From Rhodospirillales bacterium (GTDB taxonomy: Bacteria > Pseudomonadota > Alphaproteobacteria > Acetobacterales > Acetobacteraceae): a DNA stretch of 64,000 nt. The notes beneath the pieces are model-generated. The model was given only the letters and a program-made list of their open reading frames with translations. It did not search any database and was not told where the DNA came from. The translations under genes were made by a program, and so were the position numbers. Positions 39,025-48,334 of this stretch are shown here, in pieces. The first letter of the stretch is position 1. Every line of letters starts with the position of its first letter. The stretch covers positions 1 through 64,000 of the forward strand of contig CAHJWU010000001.1 in assembly GCA_903643085.1 (NCBI GenBank), read 5' to 3'.

Positions 39025-41274
39025 ATGGGTGAGTCGATACTCGAAGGGCTGCGCGTCGTCGATCTTGGGTGCGGACGTGCGGGCGCGCTAGCCTGCCTGC
39101 TTCTGGCGGAGGCGGGCGCGGATGTCGTTCGTGTGGAACCGGCGTTTGGAGATGGCGGACGCAGCGACCCGGCATTTGCGATACATAACCGCAGCAAGCG
39201 CTCGCTTGCCATCGACCTGTCTTCGCAAGACGGGCTGGCCACTTTGGACGGGTTGCTCGCCAAGGTGGACGTTTTGGTCCACGACCAGTCACCGGATGCG
39301 CTGGGCGGGTTCCTGCGTGCGGCCAACCTTCGCCAACGGTTTCCCCATCTGATCGACAGCCACATCGGCAGTTGGCCGGAAGGGCACCCGAACGCCGAAA
39401 CACCAGTCGACAACGCGTTGGTGATGGCGCAATCGGGCATCTGCGACGAGCAGAAGGTCAGTGGCCGCGACGGTCCGAATTTCCTGCGCTTCCCTCTCGG
39501 CGAGGCAGCCGGCCATCTCGCCGCAATCGGCGTCGTCGTTCGTCTGCTGATGAAAGAACGCACGAAAGCGGGTGGCTCCACCGCGACGAGCCTGCTGCAG
39601 GGCGCGCTGACCTCCGTCATCATGCTGTGGTCGCGTGCGGAAAAGCCGACAAAGAGTTTGCAGCAGGGCTACAACAAGCAGATCGACGCCTTCCTGTTCC
39701 AGTGCAGCGATGGTGACTGGATCCACGTGATGAGTTCACCGGATCACGCGCCGTCGATGCAGGCGGGCCTCGCCGCGCTGGATCCGGAGGTGCGGGCGAA
39801 GGCGAATGCCGAACGCAACGGGGCGCCCGTCCTGCCCAGCTACGGCGCCAACGCCCTCGTGTTCAAGACGCGGCCGCGTCAGGAATGGCTGGACGAACTC
39901 TGGGCGAACGATGTCAGCGTGCAGCCGGTGCTGCCGATGGGCGCATTGTACCGCGACGCCCAGGCGCACGAGAACGGCTACGTCGTGACCGTGGATGATC
40001 CGGTGCTGGGCCGCACGTTGCAGCCTGGCCCGCCGATGCAGCTCGACCCGCCGGCACGCGTGCGTGGACCAGCGCCGCTGCGCGACGATGCACGCACGCT
40101 TGTCGATGGCTGGTATCCGCGCCCGTTGCCCGAGAGGGGGCAGCCCGCAGCCGAGTATCCTCTGTCCGGGATCAAGGTGCTCGACCTCGGCAATTTCCTG
40201 GCAGGACCTTTCGCGCCGATGATCATGTCGGTTCTCGGTGCGGACGTGATCAAGCTCGAGGCGACAAGCGGAGACATGATGCGGCACGCCGAATGGGCGT
40301 TCGCCGCCTGCCAGCGCGGCAAACGTTCCCTGGCGCTGGACCTGAAGAAGCCAGAGAGCCGGCCGATACTTGAACGTCTCGTGAAGTGGGCCGATGTCGT
40401 GCACCACAACCTGCGTATGCCTGCCGCCCGCAAGCTCGGCCTCGACTATCAGTCGCTACGCGCCATCAACCCGGATATCGTCTACTGCCACGTCAGCTCT
40501 TACGGCTCTGTCGGGGCGCGTAAGGACTGGCCAGGGTTCGACCAGCTGTTTCAGGCAAGCTGCGGGTGGGAATACGAAGGTGCTGGTGAGGGAAACGCAC
40601 CGGTTTGGTATCGTTTCGGCATGATGGACCATCAATGCGCGCTTGCATCCCTGCTCGCCACGGTCCTGGCGCTGCATTGGCGAAACCTGACGGGCAGGGG
40701 GACCGCAGTTGCCGCTTCGTTGCTGGGAGCGGGACTGCTCACGTTGCGCGAGACCGCCATGCTGCCTGATGGGTCGCTGACGCCATATCCAAAGCTCGAC
40801 CACCGCCAACTCGGCACGTCCGACGAGCGGCGTCTCTTCCGCTGTTCCGACGGCTGGGCCATGGTCCTGACAGAGGGAGAGCACGTGCATGCTGCGTTCC
40901 TGGACAGTCTTGGCGCCCAGGATACGAAACAGGCCGAGGCGGCAATCGCAGGCCTGGCTGTGCAGCAGGTGGTCGCACTGGCAGGCAAATGCGGTGGCGT
41001 GGCGGTGCGTGCGTTGGAGGACCAGCGAGAAGCGTTCCTGGACTCGCCGGCCAACCGGGCCGCCGGGCTCGTCGCATCCTATCCGCATCCGGTGTACGGC
41101 ACGTTCGAACAGGTGGGAAGCTTCCTGAATTTTGCCGGGATGCCGGCGAGGCTCGATCGTGCACCTCCTTTGATCGGCCAGCACAGCGCCGAGATATTGC
41201 GTGAACTCGGGTTCGGCCAGGATGCGGTGGACGCGATGCAGGCGGGCAAACTGATCGTCTGCGCGCCGGCTTAG
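39025..41274 (+). CDS. Fused tandem CaiB/BaiF (family III) CoA-transferase
   Basis: A 749-residue protein made of two complete family III CoA-transferase units, about 1-370 and 378-749. The second half opens with PLSGIKVLDLGNFLAGPFAP and GADVIKLEATSGD, and repeats the first half's LEGLRVVDLGCGRAGALAC and GADVVRVEP. Family III enzymes are usually dimers of ~400-residue chains interlocked like links of a chain, so a fused pair may form a pseudodimer. The second unit looks more typical; the first has lost several glycines near its N-terminus. It may move CoA between acids and thereby activate substrate acids without ATP, or act as an epimerase. It follows the P450 gene by 36 bases. Confidence 0.87.
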   Translation: MGESILEGLRVVDLGCGRAGALACLLLAEAGADVVRVEPAFGDGGRSDPAFAIHNRSKRSLAIDLSSQDGLATLDGLLAKVDVLVHDQSPDALGGFLRAANLRQRFPHLIDSHIGSWPEGHPNAETPVDNALVMAQSGICDEQKVSGRDGPNFLRFPLGEAAGHLAAIGVVVRLLMKERTKAGGSTATSLLQGALTSVIMLWSRAEKPTKSLQQGYNKQIDAFLFQCSDGDWIHVMSSPDHAPSMQAGLAALDPEVRAKANAERNGAPVLPSYGANALVFKTRPRQEWLDELWANDVSVQPVLPMGALYRDAQAHENGYVVTVDDPVLGRTLQPGPPMQLDPPARVRGPAPLRDDARTLVDGWYPRPLPERGQPAAEYPLSGIKVLDLGNFLAGPFAPMIMSVLGADVIKLEATSGDMMRHAEWAFAACQRGKRSLALDLKKPESRPILERLVKWADVVHHNLRMPAARKLGLDYQSLRAINPDIVYCHVSSYGSVGARKDWPGFDQLFQASCGWEYEGAGEGNAPVWYRFGMMDHQCALASLLATVLALHWRNLTGRGTAVAASLLGAGLLTLRETAMLPDGSLTPYPKLDHRQLGTSDERRLFRCSDGWAMVLTEGEHVHAAFLDSLGAQDTKQAEAAIAGLAVQQVVALAGKCGGVAVRALEDQREAFLDSPANRAAGLVASYPHPVYGTFEQVGSFLNFAGMPARLDRAPPLIGQHSAEILRELGFGQDAVDAMQAGKLIVCAPA

Positions 41275-41327
41275 AGCCGACATTCGTGAAAAGAAAGAAA
41301 GGCCTTCTTTTTTTGAAAGAAAGGAGC

Positions 41328-41342
41328 AAAAAACTTTTGCTT
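41328..41342. repeat. AT-rich intergenic element, copy 2
   Basis: This is the same AAAAAACTTTTGCTT word as at 31997-32011, 54 bases after the stop of the CoA-transferase gene. The preceding GAAAGGCCTTCTTTTTTT run (about 41296-41314) ends in a T-tract, so it could terminate transcription. Confidence 0.45.
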
Positions 41343-41458
41343 CCCGCTGTTTGAGTGCTTCGGTTTGTCCTTGACGCTCAGACTTCGGTAAGGAGGCAGC
41401 AGCGATTGTTTCCATCAGTCCAGAAAGGCATTCGGCCTTTTGATGAACCGATTACCTT

Positions 41459-41475
41459 GCTTGATACAAGCTTGT
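41459..41475. promoter_or_regulatory. Small inverted repeats before the thiolase-like gene
   Basis: GCTTG-ATA-CAAGC (41459-41471) and the overlapping palindrome ACAAGCTTGT (41466-41475) lie 15-31 bases before the ATG at 41490. They differ from the cluster's TAAC-type motif, so they could be the site of another regulator or merely a local hairpin. Confidence 0.25.
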
Positions 41476-41489
41476 AGGAGACACCTTGC

Positions 41490-42662
41490 ATGACCGGAAC
41501 TGGCGCCGCGATCACCGGCATCGGGATGTCCCAGGTAGGCCGAAAGACGATGCGGCCGGCGATGGAGCATCTCGCCGACGCGGCTTTGCAGGCTTTGGCG
41601 GACGCCGGCCTGCGACGCGAAGACATCGATGGGATAACCACCTATCCCGGTAAGTCAGCCGGCTCGCCGGGTGTGTCTCCCTTGGGAGTGGGAGAGGTGC
41701 GCAACGCACTCGGCCTGAACACACGCTGGCACTCCGCGATCCCGGAAGGGCCGGCGCAGATGGCCCCACTGATGGTAGCCGCGATGGCGGTGCAGACGGG
41801 ACAGGCGCGCCACGTCCTGTGTTTCCGGGCACTCACGGAGTCATCGTCGCAGACGGCAGAGAAGCGGGCGAGCGTTCCCACCGGCACATCGGACAGGATC
41901 AGCGGCTGGCCGTCCTGGCTGCTGCCGGTCAACGCCATCTCGGCTTCCAACTGGATGGCCCTGGCGGCGACCCGTTACTTCCATGAATTCGGCATGACAC
42001 GGGAGCATCTGGGGATCCTGGCCGTGAGCCAGCGGCAGAACGCCTTGCACAACCCGCGCGCGCTATATCGCGTGCCGCTCACGGCTGAAGAGTATATGGG
42101 CGCCCGCATGATCACGACGCCGCTCGGCCTGTTCGACTGCGACACGCCGATAGATGGAGCGTGCGTCCTCATCGTCTCGGCCAGCGACGCGGCGCGCGAC
42201 CTTCGCAAGGCGCCGTTGCATGTCGAGGCTTTCGGTGCCGCGATGAAGTACGCGGAGACCTGGGACCAGCAGCCGGACATGACGCGTATGGCGGCCCACG
42301 ATGCGGCGGCCGACATGTGGAACCGTACGGACCTCACGCCGTCCGACGTGCACGTGTTGTCGCTGTACGACGGTTTCAGCATCCAAGTGCCATTCTGGCT
42401 GGAGGCGTTCGGCTTCTGCAAGCGCGGCGAGGCGAAGGATTTCATCGCGGACGGCAACACGCACATCACCGGCCGCTACCCGGTGAACACGGGTGGCGGC
42501 CAGTTGTCGGCGGGTCGGCTACACGGCTTCGGGCTCCTGCACGAGGCGTGCATCCAGCTCTGGGGCGAGGGGGAAGGCCGTCAGGTGGCGCAGGCACGCG
42601 TCGCCGTCTGCGGTATGGGCGGCGGCCCATTGGCCGGTGCCATGCTGCTTGCGCGGCACTAG
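41490..42662 (+). CDS. Thiolase-like protein lacking the nucleophilic cysteine (SCP2-thiolase/Ltp2-like)
   Basis: A 390-residue protein of the thiolase superfamily, the SCP-x/lipid-transfer-protein group. ITGIGMSQVGRK, FDCDTPIDGACVLIVS, LYDGFSIQVPFWLEAFGFC and NTGGGQLSAGRLHGFG are diagnostic. At the position of the thiolase nucleophile (usually NxCxSG) it has SAIPEGPAQMAP with no cysteine. The steroid side-chain retro-aldolase Ltp2 belongs to this group and also works without that cysteine, in complex with a DUF35 protein. A DUF35 gene lies at 49989 in this window, so a split aldolase complex is plausible. Thiolysis activity seems unlikely. Confidence 0.85.
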   Translation: MTGTGAAITGIGMSQVGRKTMRPAMEHLADAALQALADAGLRREDIDGITTYPGKSAGSPGVSPLGVGEVRNALGLNTRWHSAIPEGPAQMAPLMVAAMAVQTGQARHVLCFRALTESSSQTAEKRASVPTGTSDRISGWPSWLLPVNAISASNWMALAATRYFHEFGMTREHLGILAVSQRQNALHNPRALYRVPLTAEEYMGARMITTPLGLFDCDTPIDGACVLIVSASDAARDLRKAPLHVEAFGAAMKYAETWDQQPDMTRMAAHDAAADMWNRTDLTPSDVHVLSLYDGFSIQVPFWLEAFGFCKRGEAKDFIADGNTHITGRYPVNTGGGQLSAGRLHGFGLLHEACIQLWGEGEGRQVAQARVAVCGMGGGPLAGAMLLARH

Positions 42663-42687
42663 AGACGGCGTTTGCTGCTGCCCCCCG

Positions 42688-43383
42688 TCACACACGGCCC
42701 ACAACCGGCAGCAAGGCGCCGGTGACGGCGTCTGCGTCCTTGGACATCAAGAAAACAATGACGCGTGCGAGCGCATGCGGCGTCACCCATTTGGAGAAAT
42801 CCGCGTCAGGCATGTCGGCGCGATTGACCGGCGTGTCTATGATGGATGGCAGCACGGCATTGACGCGTATACCGACCGGTTTCAATTCCTCGGCCATGGC
42901 CTCCGTCAGGCGGTGCAGGCCGGACTTGGAGGCCGCATAAGCCCCCATGCCGCCGGCCGCTTTCAAGGCGCCGTTTGCGCCCACGTTCACGATTGCTCCT
43001 TCCTCATGCTTCAAGTGAGGAATGACCGCACGGGACGCGTTCAACGCCGTGCGCACGTTCATGCCGTAGAGCAGGTCCCAGGTTTCGGTGTCACCGTCTG
43101 CGACGGTCTGCCAGCGAAATCCGCCTGCGACGTTGGCGAGCGCGTCAATGCGGCCGAACTTTGCGTGAACGGAAGCGAATGTTGATGCCGCCACGTCAGG
43201 GACTTGCAGATCCACGCCGGGCATACAGACGAATGGCTCTGCCTCTGCAGTTTTGGAAAAGGGGCGCGCCGAAGGTGCGATGTCGACCAGCACAACTTTT
43301 GCTCCCAACGCAGCGGCGTGCGCGCCCACTGCCTGCCCAAGGCTTCCAAACCCGCCCGTAACGACGATCACCTTATCTCTCAT
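42688..43383 (-). CDS. Short-chain dehydrogenase/reductase
   Basis: A 231-residue classical SDR starting at ATG 43383, with GAAGGTG ten bases before it; the ORF extends to 43443 but the extra residues (RSGRLRRDPRPQ) are not family-like. TGGFGSLGQ at 9-17 binds the cofactor, Asp34 in LVDIAP suggests NAD(H), and the active site reads MGAYAASKSG. It stands alone on the minus strand between two plus-strand operons, convergent with the thiolase-like gene and divergent from the ligase at 43525. The likely role is oxidation of a hydroxyl group, perhaps the 3-hydroxyacyl-CoA handled by the neighbouring genes. Confidence 0.88.
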   Translation of the reverse strand: MRDKVIVVTGGFGSLGQAVGAHAAALGAKVVLVDIAPSARPFSKTAEAEPFVCMPGVDLQVPDVAASTFASVHAKFGRIDALANVAGGFRWQTVADGDTETWDLLYGMNVRTALNASRAVIPHLKHEEGAIVNVGANGALKAAGGMGAYAASKSGLHRLTEAMAEELKPVGIRVNAVLPSIIDTPVNRADMPDADFSKWVTPHALARVIVFLMSKDADAVTGALLPVVGRV

Positions 43384-43524
43384 GATTGGACACCTTCTTT
43401 GCGGACGAGGGTCGCGGCGGAGCCTGCCTGAGCGCGATGCCACACGCCCGCACGCCGCATACGCAACTTTGACCGGCTATGGATTTCTGTTCAATGTAGC
43501 ATATGGCAAAAAAGGAGGGTGGCG

Positions 43525-45075
43525 ATGACGCATCCGCGTCTGCACGCCGAAACGCGCCCGGACAAACCGGCCGCCATCATGAACGACACGGGTGAGGTGC
43601 TGACATATGGGGCGCTGGAAAGTGCCGCAAACCGGGGTGCGCAGCTATTCCGCTCGCTCGACATACAGAATGGTGACTCGGTGGCGATCTGGCTGCCGAA
43701 CAGCTTGGCGTATTTTGAGTTCTATTGGGCGGGACAGCGCGCGGGCGTCCATATCGCCCCGATTTCGACCGCACTGACGGCCGGCGAGGCCGCGTATATC
43801 CTGGCCGATTGCGGTGCCAAGCTGCTGTTGACCTGCCGCCAAGTTGCCGGCTTGCCCGAGTTCCTCCGATCGCATCGCAGCCAATGCCCCAGGCTCGCCA
43901 GCATCCTGTCCACAGACGACGACACGGACGCAGTCCGATCCTGGGCGAGCGCACTCGCCACACAGGAACCGACGCCGATCGCCGACGAGCAGGCTGGCTT
44001 CCACATGGCATATTCGTCCGGAACGACGGGTCGCCCGAAAGGCGTGCGCCTGCCACTGACCGGCGGCCCGGCAACGGATGAGCATGACCTTGCCGTGCGG
44101 CAACGTGCGACCTACGCGGTCGATGAGCACACCGTCTATCTCTCTCCCGCACCGCTCTACCACACGGCTCCGCTTGCCTTCACCACGACCGCGCAGCGGA
44201 TCGGCAGCACGGTCGTTCTGATGCGCAAGTTCGATCCCGAAGCGACGCTGGCGGCGATTGCGGCCTATCGCGTGGACTTCGTCCAGATGGTGCCGACGAT
44301 GTTTATCCGCCTGCTCCGCCTGCCCGACGCAGTGAAGGGTGCTTTCGACCTGTCATCGCTGCGCATCGTTCTGCATGCCGCGGCGCCGTGCCCCATAACG
44401 GTAAAGCGGCAGATGATCGACTGGCTGGGGCCGATCATCTCCGAATATTATGCCGGGTCCGAGGGTGCCGGCGCCACTTTCATCACGTCGCAGGAGTGGC
44501 TGCGCAAGCCCGGCTCGGTCGGCTGCGCGAGCTGGGGGAAGATTCACATCTGTGACGCCGAAGGCCAGGAGCTGCCGGCCGGCTCGCAGGGCACCATCTA
44601 CTTCGAGGGCGGTTGGGACTTCGCCTATTTCAACGATCCTCAGAAGACGCTGGACTCGCGTCATCCGTCTCATCGGCACTGGTCGACCCTCGGTGACGTC
44701 GGCTACCTGGACGCCGACGGTTATCTGTTCCTGACCGACCGGCTGAGCTTCATGATCATCTCGGGCGGGGTGAACATATACCCGCAGGAAACCGAGAACG
44801 TTTTGGCCGAGCATCCGAAGATAGCCGATGTGGCGGTGATCGGCGTTCCGAGCGCGGAGATGGGCGAGGAGGTAAGGGCCGTCGTCCAACCTGTCGCGTG
44901 GGAAGACGCAAACCCCGTCTTTGCCGAAGAACTAATTGCCTATTGCCGCAGCAAGCTCTCGCACATCAAGTGCCCGCGCGCGATCGACTTTGACCGCGCC
45001 CTTCCGCGCCAAGACACCGGCAAACTCTACAAGCGTCTGATCCGCGACAGATACTGGAGAGACAAGACCGGCTGA
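43525..45075 (+). CDS. Acyl-CoA synthetase (AMP-forming)
   Basis: A 516-residue adenylate-forming ligase. The P-loop YSSGTTGRPKGVRLP, the EYYAGSEGAG segment (core A5), and the hinge DRLSFMIISGGVNIYPQE are all present, as is the C-terminal catalytic lysine in RQDTGKLYKR. ATG 43525 is chosen because AAAGGAGGG lies seven bases before it; GTG 43519 is two codons upstream and overlaps that site. It activates a carboxylate with ATP and CoA. It opens the plus-strand set that contains the ferredoxin, the P450, the aldehyde dehydrogenase and a second ligase, so it may activate the acid produced by P450 and aldehyde dehydrogenase steps. The substrate cannot be read. Confidence 0.92.
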   Translation: MTHPRLHAETRPDKPAAIMNDTGEVLTYGALESAANRGAQLFRSLDIQNGDSVAIWLPNSLAYFEFYWAGQRAGVHIAPISTALTAGEAAYILADCGAKLLLTCRQVAGLPEFLRSHRSQCPRLASILSTDDDTDAVRSWASALATQEPTPIADEQAGFHMAYSSGTTGRPKGVRLPLTGGPATDEHDLAVRQRATYAVDEHTVYLSPAPLYHTAPLAFTTTAQRIGSTVVLMRKFDPEATLAAIAAYRVDFVQMVPTMFIRLLRLPDAVKGAFDLSSLRIVLHAAAPCPITVKRQMIDWLGPIISEYYAGSEGAGATFITSQEWLRKPGSVGCASWGKIHICDAEGQELPAGSQGTIYFEGGWDFAYFNDPQKTLDSRHPSHRHWSTLGDVGYLDADGYLFLTDRLSFMIISGGVNIYPQETENVLAEHPKIADVAVIGVPSAEMGEEVRAVVQPVAWEDANPVFAEELIAYCRSKLSHIKCPRAIDFDRALPRQDTGKLYKRLIRDRYWRDKTG

Positions 45076-45151
45076 CGGCCGGCCTTCCTTCCGACGACTG
45101 CGCCATCGCGCGCGCTATTGCGTGACGAAACCTGGAGTAGTAGAACATGGG

Positions 45152-45164
45152 CCACTTAGTTAGA
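45152..45164. promoter_or_regulatory. Operator-like site (site g)
   Basis: CCACTTAGTTAGA reads TCTAACTAAGTGG on the minus strand and matches sites c and d in the TAACTA-G core. It lies only nine bases before the GTG of the ferredoxin gene, so binding would block initiation at that gene. Confidence 0.5.
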
Positions 45165-45173
45165 GAGGTTTAG

Positions 45174-45491
45174 GTGTCGTCGATAGCGGTTATCGAACGG
45201 GATGGAAGCACGCGGACTATGGACGCCACGCCTGGCCTGTCGGTGATGCAGATCATTCGCGACGGCGGTGTGGAGGAGCTGCTTGCCTTATGTGGCGGCT
45301 GCTGTTCTTGCGCGACCTGCCACGTGCATGTGGCGCCGGAATGGTTTGACAGGCTGCCGCCACGATCGCGGGACGAGTGCGACCTGCTGGATTCGTCGGA
45401 CTTCAATGCTCCTACGTCGCGCCTGTCCTGTCAGGTCCTGTTCGATGCGTCTCTCGACGGGCTGACGGTCACAATCGCGCCGGAAGGTTAG
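45174..45491 (+). CDS. [2Fe-2S] ferredoxin (putidaredoxin-like)
   Basis: A 105-residue ferredoxin. The cluster ligands are Cys40, Cys46, Cys49 and Cys86 ([15 protein letters not shown] and LSCQV), the same spacing and length as putidaredoxin of P. putida. An additional Cys43 and Cys44 sit within the loop. It starts at GTG 45174. It is directly upstream of a P450 of the CYP101 type, so it is almost certainly the one-electron donor to that P450 and perhaps to the one at 37777. A ferredoxin reductase (putidaredoxin-reductase-like) is not encoded in this window. Confidence 0.94.
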   Translation: MSSIAVIERDGSTRTMDATPGLSVMQIIRDGGVEELLALCGGCCSCATCHVHVAPEWFDRLPPRSRDECDLLDSSDFNAPTSRLSCQVLFDASLDGLTVTIAPEG

Positions 45492-45513
45492 TTCGGATGG
45501 AAGGGGTCACGTC

Positions 45514-46749
45514 ATGAGCGATCAGGTCGCCGTCGTAGCACCAGCTAACCCGGTTCCGAGCCACATTCCGCCAGAGCAGGTGAAAGCGTTCGACTTCTAC
45601 GCTGACCCGCGTATGAGCCAATGTCCGTTCGCAGCCACTGCTACCTTGCATGGCAAGGAACGCGTATTCTGGAACCCCACGAATTGGCAATTCGGCGGGG
45701 CCTGGGTCCTGACGACTGCGGAAGACATCCGGTTCGTTCTGGGCAGCCCTGACTTGTTCACCAACAAGGGCGAGGCCGGCTTCTCCGGTTTCGTAGGGGA
45801 AAGCTGGGACCTCATTCCCCTGGAGCTGGACCCGCCGGAGCATACGAAATTTCGCAAGCTTCTAAACCCGCTGCTTGCGCCGCCTGTAGTCTCCAAGATG
45901 GCGCCCGGCATCACCGCCCGGGCCGCGGCATTGATCGATAACGTTCGTGACCGAGGCGGTTGCGAGTTCATGGAGGCGTTCGGTCGCCCGTTCCCCGTGG
46001 GGATATTCATGCAGCTCATGGGCTTGCCGGCCGAGCAGACGGATACTTTCCTGAAGTGGGAATACGATCTGCTCCACGATCCGGACATGCGCGTGAAGGT
46101 GGGTGCCGCGGTGGCGATCAGGGACTATCTGCGAGAGCTTGCTGCCGACCGGCGCGCCAGTCCGAAGGACGACATAGCCAGCTTCGTCGTTGCGTCAGCC
46201 ATCGAAGGCCAGCAGCTGACCGACGACCAGGTGATGGGCATATTGTATCTGCTCTTCGTCGGCGGCCTCGATACGGTGGCATCTTCGCTCGGCTTCTTCT
46301 TCCGTCATCTGGCCGAGCATCCGGAGCAGCAGGAACAGCTTCGCCGACAGCCCGAGATGATCGAGAAGGCTGTCGAGGAATTGCTGCGGCGCTATTCAGT
46401 CGTAACGTCCAGCCGCCAATGCAAGGTCGACGTCGAGCTTGGCGGCGTCCGCATGAAGCAGGGCGACTGGATCACCATCAACGACTCGCTGGCAAGCCTT
46501 GATCCAGCGGAATTTGCCAGGCCGATGGAAGTGGATTTCGACCGCAAGAACAACCGCCACCTTGGTTTTTCATTCGGGCCGCATTTTTGTATGGGATCTC
46601 ATCTGGCGCGCCGCGAACTTGCCGTGGCGCTGCGGGAATGGCTGGCGCGTGTTCCCGCGTGGCGGCTGAAAGACAATGCGCCGATCGCCGTGCATGGTGG
46701 AGGTGTCTTCGGCGTGGAGCACCTCGAACTCGAATGGAACGTCGCCTGA
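45514..46749 (+). CDS. Cytochrome P450 (CYP101-like)
   Basis: A 411-residue soluble P450 very similar to the one at 37777, but without its deletion. The I-helix FVGGLDTVASS gives the acid-alcohol pair for oxygen activation, EELLR is the ExxR motif, and FSFGPHFCMG carries the axial Cys359. The HLARREL and EWLARVPAWRL segments are close to P450cam. It should insert oxygen into an unactivated C-H bond of a hydrophobic substrate such as a terpenoid. It lies 22 bases after the ferredoxin gene and 62 before the aldehyde dehydrogenase gene, the arrangement expected when hydroxylation starts the oxidation of a methyl or methylene group. Confidence 0.94.
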   Translation: MSDQVAVVAPANPVPSHIPPEQVKAFDFYADPRMSQCPFAATATLHGKERVFWNPTNWQFGGAWVLTTAEDIRFVLGSPDLFTNKGEAGFSGFVGESWDLIPLELDPPEHTKFRKLLNPLLAPPVVSKMAPGITARAAALIDNVRDRGGCEFMEAFGRPFPVGIFMQLMGLPAEQTDTFLKWEYDLLHDPDMRVKVGAAVAIRDYLRELAADRRASPKDDIASFVVASAIEGQQLTDDQVMGILYLLFVGGLDTVASSLGFFFRHLAEHPEQQEQLRRQPEMIEKAVEELLRRYSVVTSSRQCKVDVELGGVRMKQGDWITINDSLASLDPAEFARPMEVDFDRKNNRHLGFSFGPHFCMGSHLARRELAVALREWLARVPAWRLKDNAPIAVHGGGVFGVEHLELEWNVA

Positions 46750-46811
46750 AGCGGACAACGATTTGAGACCGCGCCCGGCACGAAGCGCGGCTACATGCGG
46801 AGGAGGTCTCG

Positions 46812-48287
46812 TTGGCTATTCTGAAGGACAAGGCTGCCCTTTTTATCGGCGGCGAGTGGGTCGCCACCTCCCGTCTTGAGGACGTTCTGAACCCGGCCAC
46901 CGAAGAGGTTCTTGGTGAGGCTCCTGTCGGCGAGCCTTCGCATGTCGACGCCGCACTGGCCTCTGCAAGGAAAGCCTTCGATCATGGGCCTTGGCCACGT
47001 CTCGCGTCAGATGCACGACAGGCGAAGCTCACGGCGTTTCTCGATGCCATAGAACGGCGCTCGCCCGAGTTCATCGATCTCATCGTCGCCGAGACCGGTG
47101 CTACGCAGATGATCGCCCGCTACCTGCAATACGGCATTCCCATGCAGCACGCCCGGCACATGGTGGAAATCGCGTCACGGCCAGCGATCACCCCGCTCCC
47201 GGTCGAGACCACGCCGAACATGCAGGGCGGAACAACACTGGGTGGCGGAGTGATGGCACGCGACCCCGTCGGTGTGGTGGTGGCGATAACGCCCTACAAC
47301 TTCCCGTTTTTCCTAAATCTCGGCAAAATCATTCCTGCCATGGCCGTTGGCTGCACGGTTGTGTTGAAGCCCTCACCTTACACGCCGTTCGAAGCACTTT
47401 TGTTGGGTGAGATTGCGCGGGAAGTGGGGTTGCCCGAAGGCGTGTTGAACATCGTCACGGGCGGAAAGGATGTCGGCGAGATGCTGACCACGGACAAGCG
47501 GGTGGATCTGATCACCTTCACCGGCTCTGACGTGGTAGGCGCGGCGATACAGGCGCAGTCTGCGCCCACGTTGAAGCGTGTTCTTCTGGAACTGGGCGGC
47601 AAATCCGCGATGATCGTCCGGCCCGATGCCGATCTCGGCCTGGCCGCGATGAATGGCCTTGGCGGTTTCACCATACACAGCGGGCAAGGCTGCGCATTGC
47701 TGACGCGCCACATCGTGCACAACTCCGTACGCAAACAGTATGTTGACATGCTTCGCACGATGGTTGCCGGCGTGAAAATCGGCAATCCCGCAGATGCTGC
47801 CGTAACGATGGGGCCGCTGATACGCGAGGTCGCCCGGAAACGTACGGAGGATTACGTGGAGATCGCAAAAGCCCAGGGCGCGACCTTGATCTCAGGCGGA
47901 AGACGCCCTGACGGGCTGCTGCGGGGCTTCTATTACGAGCCAACCTTCTTCGACGATGTGCGGAACACCGATCGCATTGCTCGCGAGGAGGTGTTCGGCC
48001 CGATCGGCGTGGTCATCGGCTACGATTCGGATGAAGAAGCGATCGACATGGCTAACGATAATGATTTCGGCCTGTCGGGTGCCGTCTTCTCGCAGGATGT
48101 TGGCCGTGCCTATGAAATGGCTCTGCAGCTTCGCACTGGTGGCGTGCTGATCAACGGCGGTGGCGGCCGCATGTCCAGCCACGCGCCTTTCGGGGGCGTG
48201 AAGAGATCCGGCTATGGACGCGAATACGGCCTGGACGGGCTGAATGAATTCACGAACATGAAAACGATAAGCTTCCGAGGCGGATGA
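46812..48287 (+). CDS. NAD(P)+-dependent aldehyde dehydrogenase
   Basis: A 491-residue aldehyde dehydrogenase. The nucleophile is Cys294 in HSGQGCALLTR, the base Glu260 in LLELGGKS, and Asn163 and Lys186 complete the site (TPYNFPF, LKPSPYTP). It starts at TTG 46812, with GGAGGAGG upstream, which explains the non-standard codon. It oxidises an aldehyde to a carboxylate and feeds the acyl-CoA synthetase genes on both sides. It is part of the plus-strand run 43525-51177 and would be the natural step after P450 hydroxylation and alcohol oxidation by the GMC enzyme or an SDR. Confidence 0.94.
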   Translation: MAILKDKAALFIGGEWVATSRLEDVLNPATEEVLGEAPVGEPSHVDAALASARKAFDHGPWPRLASDARQAKLTAFLDAIERRSPEFIDLIVAETGATQMIARYLQYGIPMQHARHMVEIASRPAITPLPVETTPNMQGGTTLGGGVMARDPVGVVVAITPYNFPFFLNLGKIIPAMAVGCTVVLKPSPYTPFEALLLGEIAREVGLPEGVLNIVTGGKDVGEMLTTDKRVDLITFTGSDVVGAAIQAQSAPTLKRVLLELGGKSAMIVRPDADLGLAAMNGLGGFTIHSGQGCALLTRHIVHNSVRKQYVDMLRTMVAGVKIGNPADAAVTMGPLIREVARKRTEDYVEIAKAQGATLISGGRRPDGLLRGFYYEPTFFDDVRNTDRIAREEVFGPIGVVIGYDSDEEAIDMANDNDFGLSGAVFSQDVGRAYEMALQLRTGGVLINGGGGRMSSHAPFGGVKRSGYGREYGLDGLNEFTNMKTISFRGG

Positions 48288-48334
48288 GTTCGATACTGCA
48301 CCACACTGAACTGAGATGGCGTTCGAGGTATTAG

